DNA from: Bacteroidales bacterium
GTDB taxonomy: Bacteria; Bacteroidota; Bacteroidia; Bacteroidales; JALTDM01
Reading direction: 5' to 3'
Assembly (NCBI GenBank): GCA_026996635.1
Contig: JALWKH010000113.1
Coordinates: forward strand, 1-6,312
DNA length: 6,312 nt
A program made the translations under genes and the position numbers. Below, piece after piece: positions 5,396-6,312 of the stretch (positions are counted from its first letter, which is position 1; each line of letters starts with the position of its first letter). The notes under the pieces are model-generated. The model was given only the letters and a program-made list of their open reading frames with translations. It did no database searches and was not told where the DNA came from.

Positions 5396-6312
5396 ATGAA
5401 GAAAAAGGAAAAAGGTTTTTTGATTGTCCATCCTGCTTTTATCGGAGATGTGATTTTGGCAACTTCCGTTGTTGAGAGTTTGCGTGCAAAGTTCCCTGAT
5501 GAACCTATAGATTTTTTTGTGAGGAAAGGTAACGAGGGGATTTTGGCAAATAATCCGCATATCCGCAACTTGTATGTGTGGGACAAAAAGCATAATAAAT
5601 TTGCCAACTTGCTGAAACTCACCGGGCAGATAAGGAAAAACAGATATATTGCCGTAATAAACTTGCACAGGTTTTTTAATTCGGGGCTGCTTACCGCACT
5701 TGCACGGGCAAAATACAAAGCCGGCTTTTCGCAGAATCCTTTTGCTTTTGTTTATTCGCACAAGGTGAAGTTTGAATTTAAGCCCGGACTGCACGAGACG
5801 GAACGTTATCACAAGGTGGTTTCCTTTTTGGATGTACCGCTGAAGCGACCGAAAATGTATCCTTCGGATGATGATTTTGCAAAGGTTCAGAAGTACAAGT
5901 CCGGTAAATATGTTTGCATAGCACCCGCTTCGGTTTGGTTTACAAAGCAATTGCCGGCCGAAAAGTGGATAGAGTTGATAGATAACTATTTACCGCAAGA
6001 TTTTACGGTTTATTTATTGGGGGCGGGGCAAGATAAGGAGTTATGCGGTTCCATAAAAGAGAAATGTAAAACGGAAGGCAGGATTGAGGTTTTGGCAGGA
6101 GAACTCAGCTTGCAGGAATCGGCGGCATTGATGAAAGATGCTGAGATGAATTACACCAACGATTCCGCACCATTGCATATTTGCAGTGCTGTGAATGCAC
6201 CTGTTACTGCGGTTTTTTGTTCCACAGTGCCGGACTTCGGCTTTACACCGCTGTCGGATAACAGCAGGATAGTGGAAACTACCGAAAAACTTTCTTGCCG
6301 CCCGTGTGGTAT
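5396..6312 (+). CDS. GT9 glycosyltransferase, ADP-heptose:LPS heptosyltransferase-like (3' end cut off)
   Basis: The plus-strand frame from the ATG at 5396 stays open for 305 complete codons to the window edge. Family 9 glycosyltransferases transfer heptose from ADP-heptose onto the LPS inner core at the cytoplasmic face of the inner membrane. Visible GT9 features are the N-terminal GDVILATSVVESLRAKFP at 17-34, where the Asp of the G-D-V motif (D18) corresponds to the proposed catalytic Asp of WaaC; a second-domain start APASVWFTKQLPAEKW at 176-191, with the Lys that contacts donor phosphates; a nucleotide-site segment NDSAPLHICSAVNAPVTAVF from 255; and SCRPCG at 300-305, resembling the Cys-containing C-terminal motif of WaaF-type enzymes. 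About 30-45 residues are probably missing. Donor and acceptor cannot be fixed from sequence, so waaF/rfaF is not assigned. A good TAnnTTTG box lies 18 bases upstream of the ATG. GC content is visibly higher than in the minus-strand cluster. Confidence 0.93.
   Translation, partial: MKKKEKGFLIVHPAFIGDVILATSVVESLRAKFPDEPIDFFVRKGNEGILANNPHIRNLYVWDKKHNKFANLLKLTGQIRKNRYIAVINLHRFFNSGLLTALARAKYKAGFSQNPFAFVYSHKVKFEFKPGLHETERYHKVVSFLDVPLKRPKMYPSDDDFAKVQKYKSGKYVCIAPASVWFTKQLPAEKWIELIDNYLPQDFTVYLLGAGQDKELCGSIKEKCKTEGRIEVLAGELSLQESAALMKDAEMNYTNDSAPLHICSAVNAPVTAVFCSTVPDFGFTPLSDNSRIVETTEKLSCRPCG

Noticed and set aside
5362..5950. Two open frames on the minus strand (5369-5950, 193 codons; 5362-5718, 118 codons)
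   Set aside because: Both lie antisense to the GT9 gene, whose plus-strand frame carries family motifs along its length. The antisense products show no recognisable domain and have the composition of a shadow frame.

Overview
The window looks like chromosomal DNA of a member of the Bacteroidota, probably class Bacteroidia. The main reasons are a DUF5686 outer-membrane protein with a CarboxypepD_reg-like N-terminal domain, AT-rich genes without obvious Shine-Dalgarno sequences, promoter boxes of the TAnnTTTG type, and protein variants typical of the phylum (a short RsmI, a secreted MORN-repeat protein, a CPBP-type membrane protein). I cannot name a genus.

Layout. Positions 1-5260 carry six genes in a row on the minus strand. 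In transcription order they are: rsmI (16S rRNA 2'-O-methyltransferase, 5260-4577); a small exported MORN-repeat protein (4527-4114); an 835-residue DUF5686 outer-membrane protein (4108-1601); a 175-residue lipoprotein of unknown function (1595-1068); an OmpR/PhoB-type response regulator (1071-403); and the N-terminal 134 residues of a multi-pass membrane protein, most likely a CPBP intramembrane protease, cut off by the window start (403-1). Spacing tightens downstream: 49 bp after rsmI with its own promoter-like box, then 5 bp, 5 bp, an ATGA overlap and a TAATG overlap. The last five genes are therefore very likely one transcript, and the last three may be translationally coupled. On the plus strand, divergent from rsmI across a 135-bp spacer, a GT9 (ADP-heptose:LPS heptosyltransferase-like) glycosyltransferase starts at 5396 and runs off the right edge.

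How the genes may work together. Four of the five products of the tight cluster are predicted to be exported or in a membrane (a periplasmic or surface MORN protein, an outer-membrane barrel, a lipoprotein, an inner-membrane protein). The fifth is a cytoplasmic DNA-binding response regulator with no histidine kinase visible beside it. An envelope-related regulatory role is a reasonable inference but is not shown by the sequence. The GT9 enzyme points to LPS or other glycan assembly, and RsmI is a housekeeping ribosome modifier.

I found no RNA genes, insertion sequences, CRISPR array, broken genes or clear terminators, and no convincing evidence of a wholly new system. The most interesting items are the unidentified lipoprotein and the apparently kinase-less regulator inside an envelope-protein operon.
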